Assembly: GCA_021851465.1 (NCBI GenBank)
Contig: JAJZDL010000140.1
Span: 1 to 7,566 of the forward strand
Direction: 5' to 3'
Length of the DNA: 7,566 bases
From: Acidobacteriota bacterium
GTDB lineage: Bacteria; Acidobacteriota; Terriglobia; Terriglobales; Acidobacteriaceae
Both the position numbers and the translations under genes were made by a program. This document shows positions 5,350 to 7,566 of the stretch, piece by piece. Below the pieces are notes generated by a model. That model saw only the letters and a program-made list of their open reading frames with translations. It was not told where the DNA came from and searched no databases. Positions within the stretch are counted from its first letter, which is position 1. Every line of letters begins with the position of its first letter.

Positions 5350-7071
5350 GTGGCGATGGCGGCAACAAATCCAGCGGGCTATTTTGCCATCGTTCTCAAT
5401 GCCCATCTGCCCTACGTGGTTCACCACGGTACCTGGCCGCATGGCATGGAGTGGTTGCACGAGGCGGCCGCCGAGAGTTATCTGCCACTGCTGCGTGTGC
5501 TCGCCAACCTCGAGCGCGACGGCATCGCCGCCAACTTCAACATCAACCTCTCGCCCATTCTGCTAGAACAGCTTGCCCACCCGTTCTTCCGCGCCGAGTT
5601 CCCCAACTACGCAGCACGAAAGATCACGGCCGCGCGCGAAGACGAGGCCTTTTTCCTTCAGGCCGACGACGCGCCCATGGCCGAGACCGCCCGCTTCTGG
5701 GGCCGCTTCTTCTCCACCGCGCTCGACGACTTCAACGCCCTTGGCGGCGACATCGTCCAGGGCTTCCGCCACTTCAACGACGCTGGCCTTATCGAGATAC
5801 TCACCAGCGCCGCTACCCACGGATACCTGCCACTGCTCGGGACCGACGCGAGTCTCCGCGCACAGATCCGCACCGGGGTCGAGACCCACATCCGTCACTT
5901 TGGCGCGCCGCCCAGGGGAATTTGGCTGCCGGAGTGCGGTTACCGCCCCGCTGGCCTCTGGAGCTACCCCGTCCTCGATTCCGGCGGCATCGAACCCCAG
6001 CCTGCATCTCTCCGCATCGGCGTCGAGCAGGCACTGGAAGAGTGTGGCCTGCAATACTTCGTCGTCGATACCCACCTGGTTGAAGAGTGCCAGCGCAGTT
6101 TTTACCACACCTACACCATCGACAGCGCAAGCCACACCCGCTCCGCCACCGTCGTCTTCGCCCGCGATCCCCACACCGGCGTGCAGGTCTGGTCCAGCGA
6201 CTCCGGCTACCCCGCAGACCCAAACTACCTCGACTTCCACAAACGGCGCTTCCCCGGTGGCCACCGCTACTGGAAGGTCACTGGCTCCAACGTCGCGCTC
6301 GGCGACAGGCTCATCTACTGCCCCCAACAGGCCTCCGAGCGCGTCCACGAGCACGCCGCGCACTTCGCTTCGCTCATCTATCGGACGCTTCAGCCCAGCT
6401 TCAACGGCTCCACCCCGCCGGTGCTCTGCGCGCCCTTCGACGCAGACCTCTTCGGCCACTGGTGGTTCGAGGGCGCGCAGTGGCTGGAGGCCGTCGTCCG
6501 CGCCATCCACGCGCGCGCCGCGCACGGCCAGGCCGGCAGCATCGCCACAACCACCTGCAGCCGGCACCTCGACCGCGCGCAACCCGCGGAACCCATCGCC
6601 CTGCACGAAGGCTCATGGGGCACTGGAGGCAGCCATCGCGTGTGGATGAACCAGGAGACCACATGGATCTATACCCACATCTATCCCGCCGAACTCTACG
6701 TCTGCGAGGTCGCCACAGCAGGCAAATGGCGCAGCTCGCCGATGGCCCTGCGCATCGTGCAACAGCTCTGCCGCGAGCTTCTTCTGCTCGAATCCTCCGA
6801 CTGGCAGTCGCTCATCGCCACCGGCGCGGCCCGCGACTACGCCGAAACGCGCTTTGCCACCCACAACCAACTGTTTCTGGAACTCAAGGCCATCTGGCAG
6901 GCCTTCGAGGCCGCCGACGCACTCGACCTCAATCAGGCCAACCGCCTCGCCGAGGTCGAACTCCAGGACAGCATCTTCCCCCAGATCGACCCCGCGCACT
7001 GGGCCACCGCATCCCTTGAACCCGTTGTGAAGTCCCCTAATCCGCAGACTTCGCAACGCCAATCACCTTGA
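5350..7071 (+). CDS. GH57 family (DUF1957-type) 1,4-alpha-glucan branching enzyme candidate (573 aa)
   Basis: The likely reaction is cleavage of an alpha-1,4-glucan and its transfer to form alpha-1,6 branches, in cytoplasmic glycogen synthesis. The N-terminal (beta/alpha)7-type region starts with FAIVLNAHLPYV (12-23) and HGTWPHGMEWLHEAAAESYLPLL (26-48). The presumed nucleophile is E195 in IWLPECGYRP; the presumed acid/base is D364 in APFDADLFGHWWFEG (361-374). SWGTGGSHRVWMNQETTW (422-439) and a helical C-terminal domain (about 460-550) complete the usual layout, at a typical length for these enzymes. No signal peptide is seen. The GTG at 5350 is chosen over the ATG at 5356 because GAGGT (5340-5344) is 5 nt upstream of it. 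N17 replaces the His usual in HAHLPY, and D366 replaces the usual Glu in FDAELFGHWW. Other GH57 activities (amylase, 4-alpha-glucanotransferase) are less likely. No other glycogen genes are in view. Its 3' end overlaps the convergent gene. Confidence 0.9.
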   Translation: MAMAATNPAGYFAIVLNAHLPYVVHHGTWPHGMEWLHEAAAESYLPLLRVLANLERDGIAANFNINLSPILLEQLAHPFFRAEFPNYAARKITAAREDEAFFLQADDAPMAETARFWGRFFSTALDDFNALGGDIVQGFRHFNDAGLIEILTSAATHGYLPLLGTDASLRAQIRTGVETHIRHFGAPPRGIWLPECGYRPAGLWSYPVLDSGGIEPQPASLRIGVEQALEECGLQYFVVDTHLVEECQRSFYHTYTIDSASHTRSATVVFARDPHTGVQVWSSDSGYPADPNYLDFHKRRFPGGHRYWKVTGSNVALGDRLIYCPQQASERVHEHAAHFASLIYRTLQPSFNGSTPPVLCAPFDADLFGHWWFEGAQWLEAVVRAIHARAAHGQAGSIATTTCSRHLDRAQPAEPIALHEGSWGTGGSHRVWMNQETTWIYTHIYPAELYVCEVATAGKWRSSPMALRIVQQLCRELLLLESSDWQSLIATGAARDYAETRFATHNQLFLELKAIWQAFEAADALDLNQANRLAEVELQDSIFPQIDPAHWATASLEPVVKSPNPQTSQRQSP

Positions 7072-7375
7072 CATACCCAAAGTCCGTCGCCGCCAGGTTC
7101 ACCCATACATCGCCCAGGCTCCAGACCTGCGAGCGCACGACCTTGGCATGGACCCATGTCCCGTCCGTCTCGATCACCTCCAGCGTCTCTGGATAGATCC
7201 CAGTGCCAAAATTGATGAGGATCTGAAACTGTGCGCCGCTCACCAACCCAGGCGGCAGCCCATCGCTCGCCGCAGACGCGTGCTTCCCATGGAAACTCAG
7301 CGCTACCAGCGCCAATGCGACGAACGCCAGGATCGTGGCTAGGCGCGACATCTGTTTCAACTGGATCGTGCTCAT
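7037..7375 (-). CDS. Small secreted protein of unknown function (112 aa)
   Basis: I do not recognise the family. The N-terminus has basic residues (K7, R11) and then a hydrophobic core at about 12-27. HASA-AS (about 32-37) is a plausible signal peptidase I site, so the mature protein would be about 77 residues and exported. The mature part (FQILINFGTGIYPETLEVIETDGTW, VHAKVV, VWVNLAATDFGYVKVIGV) alternates hydrophobic and polar residues and has Trp/Tyr-rich turns, suggesting a small beta-sheet fold; no Cys or catalytic motif is seen. The ATG at 7375 has AAGGAG (minus strand, 7385-7390) 9 nt upstream. Its last 35 bp overlap the end of the convergent GH57 gene. A partial gene and a possible small ORF lie directly upstream on the same strand, suggesting an operon. 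Confidence 0.8.
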   Translation of the reverse strand: MSTIQLKQMSRLATILAFVALALVALSFHGKHASAASDGLPPGLVSGAQFQILINFGTGIYPETLEVIETDGTWVHAKVVRSQVWSLGDVWVNLAATDFGYVKVIGVAKSAD

Positions 7376-7390
7376 ATCTTTCTTCTCCTT

Positions 7391-7447
7391 TCAACAGAGG
7401 CAGAATCGAACTATCAGTCCAGAACGGATTCTCCGTGCGACGCGCAT
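7391..7447 (-). CDS. Possible 18-codon small ORF upstream of the secreted-protein gene
   Basis: The minus strand reads ATG at 7447 to TGA at 7391, giving MRVARRIRSGLIVRFCLC. A strong AGGAGG sequence lies 5 nt before the ATG, and the stop is 15 nt before the next gene's start, near that gene's ribosome site. The arrangement suits a translated leader or coupling ORF. The AGGAGG also encodes the last Gly codons of the upstream gene, however, so the signal may be coincidental. The peptide is basic with two C-terminal Cys and matches nothing I know. Confidence 0.3.
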   Translation of the reverse strand: MRVARRIRSGLIVRFCLC

Positions 7448-7448
7448 T

Positions 7449-7566
7449 TCATCCTCCTGCCGGAGCAATAGCGAAGATGCCCGAGTGCCCGGTCTGTTGA
7501 GCGGAACGGATGGCGGAACTGAAGTCACGCCCTATCAAAACGGAGAGGTCGTAGAGATCTCCTGAA
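7449..7566 (-). CDS. C-terminal end of a gene entering from the right edge (partial)
   Basis: On the minus strand the frame is open from the window edge (first full codon at 7565) to TGA at 7449-7451, giving 38 residues: a segment with LYDLSVLIGRDFSSAIRSA, then GIFAIAPAGG at the end. The amphipathic helix-like composition without stops reads like a genuine protein end. The stop lies 1 nt before the small ORF and 73 nt before the start of the secreted-protein gene on the same strand. The family cannot be named from this fragment. Confidence 0.5.
   Translation of the reverse strand, partial: SGDLYDLSVLIGRDFSSAIRSAQQTGHSGIFAIAPAGG

Noticed and set aside
5563..6606. A 347-codon minus-strand frame opposite the GH57 gene
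   Set aside because: It covers the catalytic motifs of the GH57 gene on the other strand and has no domain or ribosome site of its own.
6087..7019. A 310-codon plus-strand frame inside the GH57 gene
   Set aside because: Arg/Pro/His-rich out-of-frame translation of a confidently identified enzyme gene.

Overview
The window looks like a chromosomal segment from a GC-rich Gram-negative bacterium, most likely an Acidobacteriota of the Acidobacteriaceae type. That assignment rests on the overall look: high-GC codon use, a BON-domain lipoprotein with an Ala/Pro linker, a RimO with an inserted linker, a stand-alone GH57 enzyme, and intergenic hairpin and TGAGC(A/G)CAGCGAAG motifs. It is an inference and was not tested by any search.

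Layout, left to right. (1) 179-808 (+) encodes a 209-aa unrecognised protein with two membrane segments; its base composition is visibly less GC-rich than its neighbours, and it is flanked by short direct repeats. A perfect 16-bp hairpin (824-861) lies between it and the convergent rimO. (2) 924-3611 is a minus-strand cluster read right to left: a YtxH-family protein, a DUF948-like membrane/helical protein, then RimO, the ribosomal protein S12 methylthiotransferase. The gaps are 96 and 42 nt, so it may be one operon with an internal hairpin. (3) 3612-3949 is a divergent control region with no convincing gene. (4) 3950-5083 (+) encodes a lipoprotein with a BON domain, a long Pro/Ala linker, a beta-type domain and a glycine-zipper segment. 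(5) 5084-5349 is non-coding, with an imperfect hairpin followed by a motif that also occurs after the first gene. (6) 5350-7071 (+) encodes a GH57/DUF1957-type alpha-glucan branching enzyme candidate with both catalytic motifs. (7) Its 3' end overlaps by 35 bp the 3' end of a convergent minus-strand gene (7037-7375) for a small secreted protein. Upstream of that gene on the minus strand are a possible 18-codon ORF (7391-7447) and the C-terminal end of another gene that enters from the right edge (7449-7566).

The genes do not form one obvious pathway. The minus cluster combines ribosome modification with two envelope proteins of the kind grouped as stress proteins in Bacillus (YtxG/YtxH). The plus genes concern the envelope (BON lipoprotein) and glycogen-type polysaccharide synthesis. 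I found no CRISPR array, no rRNA or tRNA gene, no transposase and no convincing new defence system. The points most worth checking are the atypical flanked gene at the left, the paired intergenic motifs, the tightly packed end at the right, and the lineage-type variations in RimO and the GH57 enzyme.
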